Source of the DNA: Bog-159 sp050008575
Lineage (GTDB): Bacteria; Acidobacteriota; Terriglobia; Bryobacterales; Bryobacteraceae
NCBI GenBank assembly: GCA_050008575.1
Contig: JBEKMJ010000003.1
Location: forward strand, 1-64,000
Direction of reading: 5' to 3'
Length of the DNA: 64,000 bases
The first letter of the stretch is position 1; every line of letters begins with the position of its first letter. The notes under the pieces were generated by a model. It was not told the DNA's origin and searched no databases. It saw nothing but the letters and a program-made list of their open reading frames with translations. A program made the position numbers and the translations under genes. This document shows, piece after piece, positions 24,508 through 34,170 of this stretch.

Positions 24508-24536
24508 TTGACATCCATACGGGCCAGACTTAGTAT
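24508..24536 (+). promoter_or_regulatory. Promoter of the first SBBP gene
   Basis: TTGACA (24508-24513), 17 bases, TAGTAT (24531-24536). Transcription would start at about 24543, one base before the ATG at 24544, suggesting a leaderless mRNA. The same spacing to the start codon occurs at the paralog (29157-29191). Confidence 0.6.
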
Positions 24537-24543
24537 AGTGCGC

Positions 24544-27500
24544 ATGATGCATCGTTATGCTCTGCTAATAGCTATCCTTTCGCCCATCGTCTCACAATCG
24601 GCCGGCCCCGAGGCGGCCGCCACTCCGCGCCTGGTGGAGAGTCTCCACAACCTGCCGCTGGCTTTCGAGAAGAATAATGGCCAGGCTCCGGCCGCCACGG
24701 ATTTCCTGGCTCGTGGCGCCGGTTACGGCGTGGCCCTTTCACAAGGGAATGCGCACATTTCCCTCCAGCGCGCCGGGAAAGCGGCGCCGGCGGCTATCGA
24801 CCTTGTGCTGGTTGGCGCGCGCCACGGCTTGAAGGCTGCCGGCCGCAAAGCGCTTCCCGGTACGGCGAACTACTTCATCGGGAACGATCCCTCCCGCTGG
24901 CGGACGGACATCCCGACCTTCGGACGGGTGGAATACTCCGGCGTGTATCAGGGCGTGGATCTGGCGTATTACGGCCACCAGGGCCGCCTGGAGTACGATT
25001 TTATCGTGGCGCCGGGCGCCCGGCCGGACGTCATCCGCATTGCGCTGCAGGGCGCACACGGCCTGCGCATCGACTCGGGTGGCAGCCTCGTACTGGAAAC
25101 CGGCGGCGCGCCGGTCAGCTTCCGCAAGCCTGTTAGCTATCAGAATATCGCGGGAGCGCGGCAACCGGTGAACAGCAGTTACAAGGTTACCGGATCGAAC
25201 CAAGTAGGATTTTCGCTGGGTTCCTACGACACGCACTACCCCGTGGTGATCGATCCGTCTCTGGTGTATTCCACCTACCTGGGTGGGTCCGGTTTCGATT
25301 ACGGCACGGCCATCGCAGTGAGTTCGGCCGGCAACGCGTTCGTCACCGGATATACGTCCTCGATGGACTTTCCCACGGAGAATCCGGAGCAGTCCTTCTT
25401 CCCCGGCTACTCGGCTATCTTCGTCGCCGAACTGGCCGCCAACGGCGCCAGTCTGGTCTATGCCACTTACTTGGGCGGATCCGACTACGATTACCCGTAT
25501 TCCATCGCGGTGGATTCCACTGGCGCCGCCTATGTGACGGGACTGACCGAATCATACGATTTTCCAGTAATGAACGCGCTCTATCCCTCGTTGAACGGAC
25601 CTGAGGACGCATTCATCAGCAAGTTCAGCCCAGATGGAAGCACGCTGGTCTATTCGACGTATCTGGGAGGATCCGGCTCAGACTACGCGCTGAGCATTGC
25701 GGTGGATTCGGCGTCCAACGCTTACGTGGCCGGCTCGACCCAATCCAGCGATTTCCCCACTTCGTCCGGCGCGTACCAAACCGCTTCCGGAGGTTCCTGC
25801 TCGTTTGTGGCGAAGCTCAATGCGGCTGCCACCGCGCTGACCTGGTCCACCTACTTCGGCCAAACTTGCAGTGCCCAGACCACGGCGATCGCGGTCGACT
25901 CACAACTAGCCGTCTATCTGACAGGCGCCGCCTTTCCGGGCCTGCCGGTGACCTCCGGGGCGCCACAGCCTACCTTCGGCGGCGGCGAACACGACGCCTT
26001 CATGGCCAAACTCGACAGCGGCGGCGATTCGCTGCTGTATTGCACCTATCTGGGCGGAAGCCAGACCGACACGGGTACCAGTATCGCAGTCGATTCCACT
26101 GGCGACGCCTATGCCACCGGCCTAACCCAATCCACAGATCTCCCGGTCACCGGATTCGTTCTGCAAGCAGCCTCCGGCGGCGGTTACGACGCTTTTGTAG
26201 CCGAATTGAATCCTACCGGCACGGCATGGCAGTACCTGACCTACCTGGGCGGCCAGCGGGACGACTACGGTTATGGTATCGCTTTAGATTCCAGTGGAGA
26301 CGCGTTCGTGGCGGGCTATACGCTCTCCAATAACCTCACCGTCACCGGCGCCGTGCAGCCCAGCCTGGCCGGCAACCAGCACGTCCTTTACAAAACCACC
26401 GCCAGCGGAAAGTCGTGGAGCGCATCCGATACTGGACTGCCCGCCACCCCCAGCGTGATCGCCGTGGATCCGGCTTCGGATACGCATTGGATCGCGGCCA
26501 CTTCGGAAGGTTTGTACCAAAGCACGAATGGCGGAGCCGACTGGCAGGCGACCAGCGATTTTGTGGGAGGCAATATGTACGGCGTAGCATTTAGCCCCGC
26601 GGGCGGCACGGTGTACGCCAGTAACTTCGATCTGGTCTACTCCAGTCCCGATAGCGGAAGCACCTGGACTTACCAGGGCGAGGCGCCCTGCGCCGCGGCG
26701 AACCTGGCCGTGAGCCCGAGCAACCCTACAACACTATATTTGGGTTACTCGTGCGGAGCGCAGAGTATCGATGGCGGGCAGACTTGGGTGACTTTGAACG
26801 GCGCTTTGGATGGCGCATTTTTTAATGCGATTGCCATCGATCCGAAATCGCAATCCATCGTATATGCCGCGACCTCTTCCGGCCTATATGGCAGCACGGA
26901 CGGCGGCCAGAGTTGGTCGGCCCTGAATATGGCGGGCCTGCAGTCGCCGAACGTGACTTCCGTGGCCATCAATCCAACCAAGCCGGCGGATATGTACGCG
27001 GTGGTCAACGGCAACGTCTACGCCAGCACCAATTCCGGCGGCACCTGGAATCTGAAGTCCACCGGACTTACCGCTCACGTTAATTCTCTGGCGCTGGCGC
27101 CCTCCAAGCCTGCCGTGTTATATGCGGGAACATCGGCGGGTGTATTTCTGAGCTCGAACAGCGCCGCCTCGTGGAAAGCCGCGGGTGAGACTAGCGATTC
27201 CATATCGCTGGTGGCAGCCGACGCACTGCAGTCCGGCACGGCTTATGCGGCGACGTCGGTAAACCCGGATGCTTTCGTGACGGAGATCAATCCTACGGGT
27301 ACGGAAGTGCTGTATTCGACCTATCTGGGCGGGAGCGGCCTGGACTATGCGCTGGGCATCGGTCTGAATTCCAGCGGCAACGCCTTTGTTACGGGATCGG
27401 CGCAATCGCCGGATTTCCCATCCACGAAGGGGGCGTTCCAGACCGCTACCGGGACCTTGCGTACCACGGCGTTCGTGGCCAGCATTGGCACAAGCGATCC

Positions 27501-28020
27501 CAGTTGCGCCGAGAACGCGTCTCCCAGCTCGGCCTTCTTCTATTCCTCCGGCGGCGCGGCCAACTTCAGCGTGGTGGCGCCCAGCGGCTGCAAGTGGACT
27601 CCGAAGGCAAGCGCTACCTGGATCACCGTCGGCAGCCATGGCGGACCCGGTGTAGGTCCCCTGGCAATCGAGGTCGCGGCCAATACCGGCAAAGCTCGTA
27701 CGGGATCGGTTACCATCGGCAAAGATAAGATCACGATTACTCAAGCGGCGTCCGGTTGCAGTTACACGCTGTCCAGCAACGGCCTGTCATTCCCACAGAC
27801 GGGCGGTCCGCAGAGCGTCGGAGTTACCGCCGGCAGCGGCTGCGAATGGGTAGTCAGCGGTCTCCCGGAGTGGCTCACCGTGACTTCCGGCGGAAGCGGC
27901 ACGGGCAATGGAACCGTCACGCTGAACGCCGCATCCAATCCGTTCCCCGGATCGAGGGGCGGTTCCGCCATGATCGGCAATTCCGCTGTGGGCGCCAGCC
28001 AGAGCGGCACGTCCCAATAA
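24544..28020 (+). CDS. Large secreted SBBP beta-propeller protein with BACON-like domains
   Basis: About 1,158 residues. After the signal peptide (YALLIAILSPIVSQSAG) comes the N-terminal domain of SBBP proteins (SLHNLPLAFEKNNGQAPAAT ... NYFIGNDPSRWRTDIPTFGR ... GVDLAYYGHQGRLEYDFIVA). SBBP repeats of the form STYLGGSGFDYGTAIAVSSA-GNAFVTG recur through residues 240-600 and again near 920-970. The middle has sortilin/YCF48-like repeats (GLYQSTNGGADWQAT). The C-terminus has two BACON-like modules of about 85 residues (WITVGSHGGPGVGPLAIEVA; SFPQTGGPQSVGVTAGSGCE). Probably surface-exposed or secreted; such proteins are abundant in Solibacter-like acidobacteria but their ligands are unknown. The first start I accept is ATG 24544, because the in-frame codon at 24508 is the -35 box. 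Confidence 0.88.
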   Translation: MMHRYALLIAILSPIVSQSAGPEAAATPRLVESLHNLPLAFEKNNGQAPAATDFLARGAGYGVALSQGNAHISLQRAGKAAPAAIDLVLVGARHGLKAAGRKALPGTANYFIGNDPSRWRTDIPTFGRVEYSGVYQGVDLAYYGHQGRLEYDFIVAPGARPDVIRIALQGAHGLRIDSGGSLVLETGGAPVSFRKPVSYQNIAGARQPVNSSYKVTGSNQVGFSLGSYDTHYPVVIDPSLVYSTYLGGSGFDYGTAIAVSSAGNAFVTGYTSSMDFPTENPEQSFFPGYSAIFVAELAANGASLVYATYLGGSDYDYPYSIAVDSTGAAYVTGLTESYDFPVMNALYPSLNGPEDAFISKFSPDGSTLVYSTYLGGSGSDYALSIAVDSASNAYVAGSTQSSDFPTSSGAYQTASGGSCSFVAKLNAAATALTWSTYFGQTCSAQTTAIAVDSQLAVYLTGAAFPGLPVTSGAPQPTFGGGEHDAFMAKLDSGGDSLLYCTYLGGSQTDTGTSIAVDSTGDAYATGLTQSTDLPVTGFVLQAASGGGYDAFVAELNPTGTAWQYLTYLGGQRDDYGYGIALDSSGDAFVAGYTLSNNLTVTGAVQPSLAGNQHVLYKTTASGKSWSASDTGLPATPSVIAVDPASDTHWIAATSEGLYQSTNGGADWQATSDFVGGNMYGVAFSPAGGTVYASNFDLVYSSPDSGSTWTYQGEAPCAAANLAVSPSNPTTLYLGYSCGAQSIDGGQTWVTLNGALDGAFFNAIAIDPKSQSIVYAATSSGLYGSTDGGQSWSALNMAGLQSPNVTSVAINPTKPADMYAVVNGNVYASTNSGGTWNLKSTGLTAHVNSLALAPSKPAVLYAGTSAGVFLSSNSAASWKAAGETSDSISLVAADALQSGTAYAATSVNPDAFVTEINPTGTEVLYSTYLGGSGLDYALGIGLNSSGNAFVTGSAQSPDFPSTKGAFQTATGTLRTTAFVASIGTSDPSCAENASPSSAFFYSSGGAANFSVVAPSGCKWTPKASATWITVGSHGGPGVGPLAIEVAANTGKARTGSVTIGKDKITITQAASGCSYTLSSNGLSFPQTGGPQSVGVTAGSGCEWVVSGLPEWLTVTSGGSGTGNGTVTLNAASNPFPGSRGGSAMIGNSAVGASQSGTSQ

Positions 28021-28035
28021 GTACAGCGCGATGGG

Positions 28036-29133
28036 CTACACGCGCCAGAACCAGCGCCGGCGGTACATTGCGTACGCGATCAGCCACAACAGCGATGTAT
28101 AGGCCATCGCGTATAGCAGCGAAGCGTTGACGGGCGAGGCTAACGGCGCAAACACGGCGCGATAAAGCGGCTCGCGCCAATGTAGCGCGGAGAGAGCTTC
28201 GTCCAGCAACTCCGAAATCATGTAGACCGTAATGGCGTTCATACCCATGATCGCCAGCGGTTTCACGGCGCGTTTGAAGCCGCGGTCATCCACCAGCCAT
28301 AGGCAAATGGCGAATACCGCGAAATCCAGGCCGGCCATGAAGAGCGAGAAGGAACTGGTCCACAGCTTCTTATTGATGGGCAGCCAGATATTGGCGGCCA
28401 GGCCCAGAGCGAGCAGCACGGCGCCGCTTCCCAACATCCAGGCGGCGCGTTCGGAGATGCGGCGCCGCAGGCGCAGAATATGGCCCGCCATGATACCGAA
28501 AAGCGCAGTGGCGATCGACGGGAGGGTACTCACGAGGCCTTCCGGGTCCCAAGTTTTCGTCGACGCATAGTTATGGCGGCCCAGGACGATCTGGTCGATG
28601 TAGTTGGAGAAATTGTGCCCTACGGCTAGATCGCCGGCGCCATAGCCGGGAACCGGGACTAGTTTCATCAGGAGCCAATAACCCGCCAGCAGAGACACGA
28701 TCCAGATGAGTTGCCCCCGCACGCCCGTAGTCAGATAAATGGCCGAGGCTATCAGATAGCAGATGGCGATGCGCTGCAAAACACCGAGCAGCCGTTGCGT
28801 CGACAGGTTCAACGGATAGGCGTAGACCACCAGTCCGAGAACATACAGAACCGCGGCTCGCCGCAGCACCTGCAAGAATAACTCGCGGCGCGGAACCCCA
28901 GCCTCCATTCGTTTGCCGAGCGAGAGGGTGATGGCCACGCCCACAATCCACAGGAACGACGGGAAGACCGTATCGGTCAACGTCCAGCCGTTCCAATCGC
29001 TGTGTTGCAGCGGAGCGTAGGCGTGCGCGCCGTCGCCCGGAGTATTCACCAATACCATGAGCGCCATGGTGGCGCCGCGGAAGACATCCAGCGAGATGAG
29101 CCGGGGCGCGGCGGATTGAGGTGTCTGAGCCAT
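28036..29133 (-). CDS. HGSNAT/NagX-like membrane acyltransferase
   Basis: A 365-residue polytopic membrane protein of the heparan-alpha-glucosaminide N-acetyltransferase-like family (DUF1624/DUF5009, NagX). The N-terminus PRLISLDVFRGATMALMVLV followed by NTPGDG is the family hallmark, then SDWNGWTLTDTVFPSFLWIV. About ten membrane helices follow. Members transfer acyl groups to sugars on the periplasmic side. I use ATG 29133; the frame is open further upstream to 29397, but that part lies over the second SBBP gene. Its stop is 15 bases from the stop of the first SBBP gene (convergent), and its start is 57 bases from the second SBBP gene (divergent). Confidence 0.85.
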   Translation of the reverse strand: MAQTPQSAAPRLISLDVFRGATMALMVLVNTPGDGAHAYAPLQHSDWNGWTLTDTVFPSFLWIVGVAITLSLGKRMEAGVPRRELFLQVLRRAAVLYVLGLVVYAYPLNLSTQRLLGVLQRIAICYLIASAIYLTTGVRGQLIWIVSLLAGYWLLMKLVPVPGYGAGDLAVGHNFSNYIDQIVLGRHNYASTKTWDPEGLVSTLPSIATALFGIMAGHILRLRRRISERAAWMLGSGAVLLALGLAANIWLPINKKLWTSSFSLFMAGLDFAVFAICLWLVDDRGFKRAVKPLAIMGMNAITVYMISELLDEALSALHWREPLYRAVFAPLASPVNASLLYAMAYTSLLWLIAYAMYRRRWFWRV

Positions 29134-29156
29134 GTATGCACGATAGCAGGAATTCA

Positions 29157-29185
29157 TTGACATCCTGCCATGTGCGCCGTATTCT
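29157..29185 (+). promoter_or_regulatory. Promoter of the second SBBP gene
   Basis: TTGACA (29157-29162), 17 bases, TATTCT (29180-29185). The GTG start is at 29191, so the transcript would begin at or next to the start codon, as at the first SBBP gene. Confidence 0.55.
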
Positions 29186-29190
29186 GAGGG

Positions 29191-32100
29191 GTGAGACACC
29201 GCTACACTTTCCTGGCAAGCCTTTTGATTCTCTCCCGGTTGTTTGGGGCCGACGCCGCTCCCGAACGCAACCTTGTGGACAACCTGCGCAAGGTGTCGTT
29301 GGCTTTCGAAAAGAACCACGGCCAAGCCGCGCCTGCCGCGGACTTCCTCGCTCGCGGCGCCGGCTACGCTGTCTGGCTGTCGCACGGCGATGCACATATC
29401 TCGTTGCGCCGCGATAAGGACGCTACGCCGGCCAACGTAGAACTTAACTTAGCCGGCGCGCGCCGCGATCCGAAGGCAGAAGGCCGCAATGCTCTGCCCG
29501 GCAAGGTGAATTATTTCATCGGCAACGATCCCGCCCGCTCGCGCACGGATATTCCGACCTTCGCGCGCGTGGAATACCCCGATGTGTATCGCGGCATCGA
29601 CTTGGCATATTACGGTAGCGAAGGGCGTCTGGAGTACGATTTCATCGTGGCGCCGGGCGCCGACCCCAGCGTCATCCGTCTTGCGGCTGGCGGCGCAAGC
29701 GAGGTTTGGGTGGATGCGGCCGGCGATCTCATTCTCGAAACCGGGGGCGGTGAGGTGCGCTTCCGCAAGCCTGTGAGCTATCAGGAAATTGCCGGCAAAC
29801 CGCGGACAGTAGAAAGCGGATACGCGATTGCCGGCGTGCGCGAAATTCGCTTCGCGCTGGGCGCATACGACGCCCACTACCCGCTGGTGATCGATCCGTC
29901 CCTGGCCTATTCGACGTACCTGGGAGGGTCGAATGCGGAATCCGGCGCGGCTATTGCGGTAGGTCCCGATGGTAATGCATTTGTAACCGGCATGAGCTAT
30001 TCCATGGATTTTCCGCTGGTTGGCCCTGAACAGTCGTCCTACCCGGGGGACGGAGCGATGTTCGTGGCCAAATTCAACGCGCAGGGATCCGCTCTGGTAT
30101 ACTCAACTTACTTCGGCAATTCCGATACCGATACCGTGCACGCGATCGCTGTGGACAGCAGCGGAAGCGCCTACATCGCCGGCAGCACGATGTCCACCGA
30201 TTTCCCGCTAAAGAACCCGTTGTACGCGACGTTGAACTACGGCGACACCGACGCCTTCATTACGAAATTCAGCGCCCTTGGAAATGCTCTGGTCTACTCG
30301 ACCTACTTGGGCGGCTCGAGCGGAGACTATGCCTACGGGGTTGCCGTGGACGCCGCTCACAATGCGTACATCGCCGGCGATACCTACTCCACCGATTTTC
30401 CGGTTACCTCCGGCGCGTACCAGACATCATGCAGCGCGCCCTGCGGCTTTGTCACCAAGATCAACGCGGCGGAATCGGCGCTGACCTGGTCGACGTACTT
30501 CGGCCCGGGCGCCGGCCAAGGTTCTTACACAGGCGTAAACGCCGTCGCGGTGGATTCGAAGGGCGGTGTATATCTGACGGGATCCACCCCAGGCGGCCTC
30601 CCCGTAACGCCAGGCGCGCCGCAGCCGGTCTTCGGCGGCGTTGAAGATGGGTTTGTCGCAAAGCTCGCCAACACGGGCGCTTCTTTGACCTACTGCACCT
30701 ACGTGGGGGGCAGCGAATGGGATTTTGGCAACGCGATCGCCGTGGATTCGTCGGGTAACGCTTACGTGGCGGGCGAGACCGAGTCCACCGATCTTCCTGT
30801 GACCGCCGCGGCCCTACAGACTAAGCTGGCCGGCCACTCCAACGCGTTCGTCGCCAAGGTGAACAGCGCGGGCACCGCGTGGCAGTATCTCACATACCTG
30901 GGGGGCAATCGGTACGATGGCGCGAACGGAATCGCTGTGGATTCGAGCGGCAATGCCATCGCCGCGGGCTTCACGTGGTCAAGCAACTTCCCAACTACCT
31001 CGGCCGTGCAGCCCGTTCTGCCCGGAAATCAGACCGAATTATTCAAGACAACTTCCGCCGGCGCATCCTGGTCCGCATCCGACACGGGGATAGTGGACAA
31101 ATCCATCAGCGCAATCGTCGTGAATCCGGCGGCGGACGCCGACCTGTTCGCCCTGACCATCGGCGGCCTGTTCGAAAGCGTCAACGGCGGCGCCAGTTGG
31201 AGCATCAACACCAGTCTCACGTCTTCGTCTTTCTCGTTCCTTGCGTTCAGCCCTTACGGAGACACCGCTTACACCGCCCTGGGTGGGGAGTTACTCTATG
31301 TCAGTTATGATGGCGGCGCCACATGGATTCAGGCGAGTGAGGGGTTTATTATTCCGTGTAACGCTGAAACTGCTCTGGTCGATCCTTATGGCAACCTCTT
31401 CGTCGGCGGTGGCGGCTACGGCTCCGTCTACGGCTGTGCCCAGGAACTGATCCAAGGCGGGCTAGAGTGGATCCAGCTTGGCATCGAAGGGCAGAATGGA
31501 GTCTATGGGTTCGCCATCACACCGGGCTCGCCGGGCACCCTTTACGCGGCGACCGGCAATGGCGTTTTCCAGGCTTCCGATTCAATAGGACCTACATGGA
31601 CGGCTGCGGGTCTGCAGGGCCAAACGGTCTCCGCGGTGGCCGCCGACCCCGGCCAACCCTCAACGCTTTACGCACTGGTCGGCGGCGCTGTCTTCAAGAG
31701 CGCCGATGCCGGCAGTTCGTGGGCATGGTCGTCGACGGGCCTGACCGCTTCCGCGACCTCCCTGGCGATCGCACCGTCTGACGCGTCGGTCCTGTACGCG
31801 GGCACACCCAGCGGCGTGTTCCTCAGCAAGAACGGCGCGGCTTCGTGGGCCACCGCCGGTCTGGGCCAGAACGAAATTACGGCTCTCGCGGTCGATCCCA
31901 AGTTCGCCAATAAAGTCTACGCCGCGACCCCGGCTTACTACGATGGCTTCGTGGCCAAGATTAATCCGGCGGGCAGCAAGTTGGTGTACTCGACCTTCCT
32001 GGGCGGAACTTACTCAGATGAAGTGTATGGGGTGGCGTTGGACTCCAGCGGCAACGCCTTTGTAACTGGAACGACCCAATCGCCCGACTTCCCGACCACG

Positions 32101-32715
32101 CCCGGAACATTCCAGCCAGCCACGGGTCTCCTCCGCTATGCCGCATTTGTAGCGAAGATTGAGCAGCAGACGCCGGCATGCTCCTACAGTGTCTCCCCGT
32201 CTACGGTCTTGCTTTACCCTGGCGGAGGTACGGCGCATTTCAGCGTTGTCTCCCCGGCGGGCTGTGCCTGGACGCCGGGCCCCAGCGCCTCTTGGATTAC
32301 GGTGACCAGCGGGACCGGGCCTGGTGTCGCGCCACTGGCCATCACCGCGGCGGCGAACACCGGTGCGGCGCGTACGGGGACAGTAACGATTGGAGACACC
32401 CGCATCGACGTCACGCAAGCGGCGGGTGGTTGCACTTACTCGCTATCGAGCAACAGCCTGTCGTTCCCGCAGGCGGGCGGATCGCAAAGCGTCAATGTTA
32501 CCGCGGGCACAGGCTGCCAATGGGTAGTAACGGGCCTCCCGCTATGGCTCACGGTAACCTCCGGCGCCAGCGGTACGGGCAACGGAACAGTGACCCTGGA
32601 AGCGGTGCCGAATATTTTCCCCAACATACGGCCGGAGTTCCCTTACACGATTAATGTGGCGAACACTGCTGTGGCGGTAAGCCAGCCCGGCACCTCCGGC
32701 GCGCTATCGCACTAA
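29191..32715 (+). CDS. Second large SBBP beta-propeller protein
   Basis: A 1,174-residue paralog of the protein at 24544 with the same architecture from end to end: signal peptide (YTFLASLLILSRLFGADA), N-terminal domain (VSLAFEKNHGQAAPAADFLA), SBBP repeats (STYLGGSNAESGAAIAVGPD), a sortilin-like middle (LFESVNGGASWSINT), a last SBBP block near 925, and two BACON-like modules (SASWITVTSGTGPGVAPLAI; FPQAGGSQSVNVTAGTGCQW). The GTG at 29191 is the only start in front of the signal peptide. The stop overlaps the convergent nuoN stop by 12 bases. Both paralogs probably act outside the cell, and the acyltransferase gene lies between them. Confidence 0.88.
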   Translation: MRHRYTFLASLLILSRLFGADAAPERNLVDNLRKVSLAFEKNHGQAAPAADFLARGAGYAVWLSHGDAHISLRRDKDATPANVELNLAGARRDPKAEGRNALPGKVNYFIGNDPARSRTDIPTFARVEYPDVYRGIDLAYYGSEGRLEYDFIVAPGADPSVIRLAAGGASEVWVDAAGDLILETGGGEVRFRKPVSYQEIAGKPRTVESGYAIAGVREIRFALGAYDAHYPLVIDPSLAYSTYLGGSNAESGAAIAVGPDGNAFVTGMSYSMDFPLVGPEQSSYPGDGAMFVAKFNAQGSALVYSTYFGNSDTDTVHAIAVDSSGSAYIAGSTMSTDFPLKNPLYATLNYGDTDAFITKFSALGNALVYSTYLGGSSGDYAYGVAVDAAHNAYIAGDTYSTDFPVTSGAYQTSCSAPCGFVTKINAAESALTWSTYFGPGAGQGSYTGVNAVAVDSKGGVYLTGSTPGGLPVTPGAPQPVFGGVEDGFVAKLANTGASLTYCTYVGGSEWDFGNAIAVDSSGNAYVAGETESTDLPVTAAALQTKLAGHSNAFVAKVNSAGTAWQYLTYLGGNRYDGANGIAVDSSGNAIAAGFTWSSNFPTTSAVQPVLPGNQTELFKTTSAGASWSASDTGIVDKSISAIVVNPAADADLFALTIGGLFESVNGGASWSINTSLTSSSFSFLAFSPYGDTAYTALGGELLYVSYDGGATWIQASEGFIIPCNAETALVDPYGNLFVGGGGYGSVYGCAQELIQGGLEWIQLGIEGQNGVYGFAITPGSPGTLYAATGNGVFQASDSIGPTWTAAGLQGQTVSAVAADPGQPSTLYALVGGAVFKSADAGSSWAWSSTGLTASATSLAIAPSDASVLYAGTPSGVFLSKNGAASWATAGLGQNEITALAVDPKFANKVYAATPAYYDGFVAKINPAGSKLVYSTFLGGTYSDEVYGVALDSSGNAFVTGTTQSPDFPTTPGTFQPATGLLRYAAFVAKIEQQTPACSYSVSPSTVLLYPGGGTAHFSVVSPAGCAWTPGPSASWITVTSGTGPGVAPLAITAAANTGAARTGTVTIGDTRIDVTQAAGGCTYSLSSNSLSFPQAGGSQSVNVTAGTGCQWVVTGLPLWLTVTSGASGTGNGTVTLEAVPNIFPNIRPEFPYTINVANTAVAVSQPGTSGALSH

Positions 32716-34170
32716 CGCCGACGACTTCCCAGCGAAGTTCAGCACCCACGCCGGGAAGATGCCCAGGAACAGCGTGCCCAGCGCGGGGATCACCAATGCC
32801 GCGCGCAGACCGAGGGGCAGCGGCTCCAGCTCCGCGGTGGCCGCGGAAGGCTCGCGCATGTACATGACCACCAGAATGCGCAGGTAGTAATAGGCCGCGA
32901 CCGCGCTGTTTAGCAATCCAAGCACCGTCAGCCAGACCAAGTGCGAACTGAGCGCGGCTTTGAAAATGTAAAACTTGCCGAAGAAGCCGCCGGTGAGCGG
33001 CACGCCGATCAGGGACAGCAGGAAGATGGCAAGCAGCGCGGCGGTGCCCGGCTGTTTGATGGCCAGGCCCGCGAAATCGTCCACGGCGAGGAAGCGCTCG
33101 CCCTTGCCCGACAGATGCGCGACCACCGCGAACGCGCCGATGTTCATGAACGCGTACGCCGCCAGGTAAAACATAGCCGCGGAGGTGCCCACGCGCGAGT
33201 GCGCCGCCAGCGCCACCAGCACGTATCCGGCGTGCGCGATCGAGCTATAGCCCAGCAGCCGTTTGACGTTCGATTGCGTGAGCGCGGCGAAGTTGCCGAT
33301 GGTCATCGACAGCAGCGCCGATGCCCACACCAGGGGATACCAGTCGCGCGCGATGGGCTCGAAGGCGGTCATGAAGATGCGGAGGAAAATGGCGAAACCC
33401 GCCGCCTTCGGGCCCGCCGAGAGGAACGCGGCCACGGGCGTGGGCGCGCCCTGGTAAACGTCCGGCGCCCAGATCTGGAAAGGCGCGCCGGAAACTTTGA
33501 AGCCCAGGCCCACGAACATCAGCGCCACCGCAACGCCGATAAATACCGGCGCTGGCGCGGCAGGTCCGCCGCTAATCACCGTACGGATCACGGTGAGGTA
33601 AGTGGATCCGGTCATCCCATAGACCACGGCCACCCCGTAAAGAAAGAACGCCGTGGCGAACGAGCCCAAAAGGAAATACTTCAGCGCGGCTTCGTTGGCG
33701 CGCTTGTCGTCGCGCAGATAACCGGCCAGCACATAGCTCGATATGGACGAGATCTCCAGGCCGATGAAGATCATGATCAACTCGTTGGCCGAAACCATCA
33801 CGCACTGGCCCGCGATCGAAAACAGCAGCAGCGCGTGATATTCACCGGTCTCGACGCCCTCGCGTTCGAGGAAGCGGTAAGACGACAGCACCGTCAGGAT
33901 GCCAACGCCGATCACCAGCACACGGAAGAAGGTGGCGAAGCCATCCACCACCAGCATGTCGGAGAAAGCCAAGCCCGGTGAGGAGTAGGCAACTGCGGCG
34001 GCACCCATCGCGGCCAGCAACGCCGCAATCGAGATGTGCCCGTAGATCTGCCGCGACTGTTTGCGGAGGAGGACGTCCAGCACCATCAGCAGCGTGCCGG
34101 CCCCAATCAAGACGATTTCCGGCAGGAAGCGAAGATACTCGGCGCCGGCCGGGGCAAAGTTAACGGGCAT
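32704..34170 (-). CDS. nuoN: NADH-quinone oxidoreductase subunit N
   Basis: NuoN is one of the three antiporter-like membrane subunits of complex I. The 488-residue protein has about 14 helices, with EISSISSYVLAGY, the lysine-bearing region WAPDVYQGAPTPVAAFLSAG, and KRLLGYSSIAHAGYVLVALA. It is the last gene of the operon, overlaps the nuoM end by 11 bases and ends tail to tail with the second SBBP gene. Confidence 0.95.
   Translation of the reverse strand: MPVNFAPAGAEYLRFLPEIVLIGAGTLLMVLDVLLRKQSRQIYGHISIAALLAAMGAAAVAYSSPGLAFSDMLVVDGFATFFRVLVIGVGILTVLSSYRFLEREGVETGEYHALLLFSIAGQCVMVSANELIMIFIGLEISSISSYVLAGYLRDDKRANEAALKYFLLGSFATAFFLYGVAVVYGMTGSTYLTVIRTVISGGPAAPAPVFIGVAVALMFVGLGFKVSGAPFQIWAPDVYQGAPTPVAAFLSAGPKAAGFAIFLRIFMTAFEPIARDWYPLVWASALLSMTIGNFAALTQSNVKRLLGYSSIAHAGYVLVALAAHSRVGTSAAMFYLAAYAFMNIGAFAVVAHLSGKGERFLAVDDFAGLAIKQPGTAALLAIFLLSLIGVPLTGGFFGKFYIFKAALSSHLVWLTVLGLLNSAVAAYYYLRILVVMYMREPSAATAELEPLPLGLRAALVIPALGTLFLGIFPAWVLNFAGKSSALVR

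Noticed and set aside
24508..24543. TTG 24508 as the start of the first SBBP protein
   Set aside because: The codon is part of the TTGACA promoter box, and the signal peptide begins only after ATG 24544.
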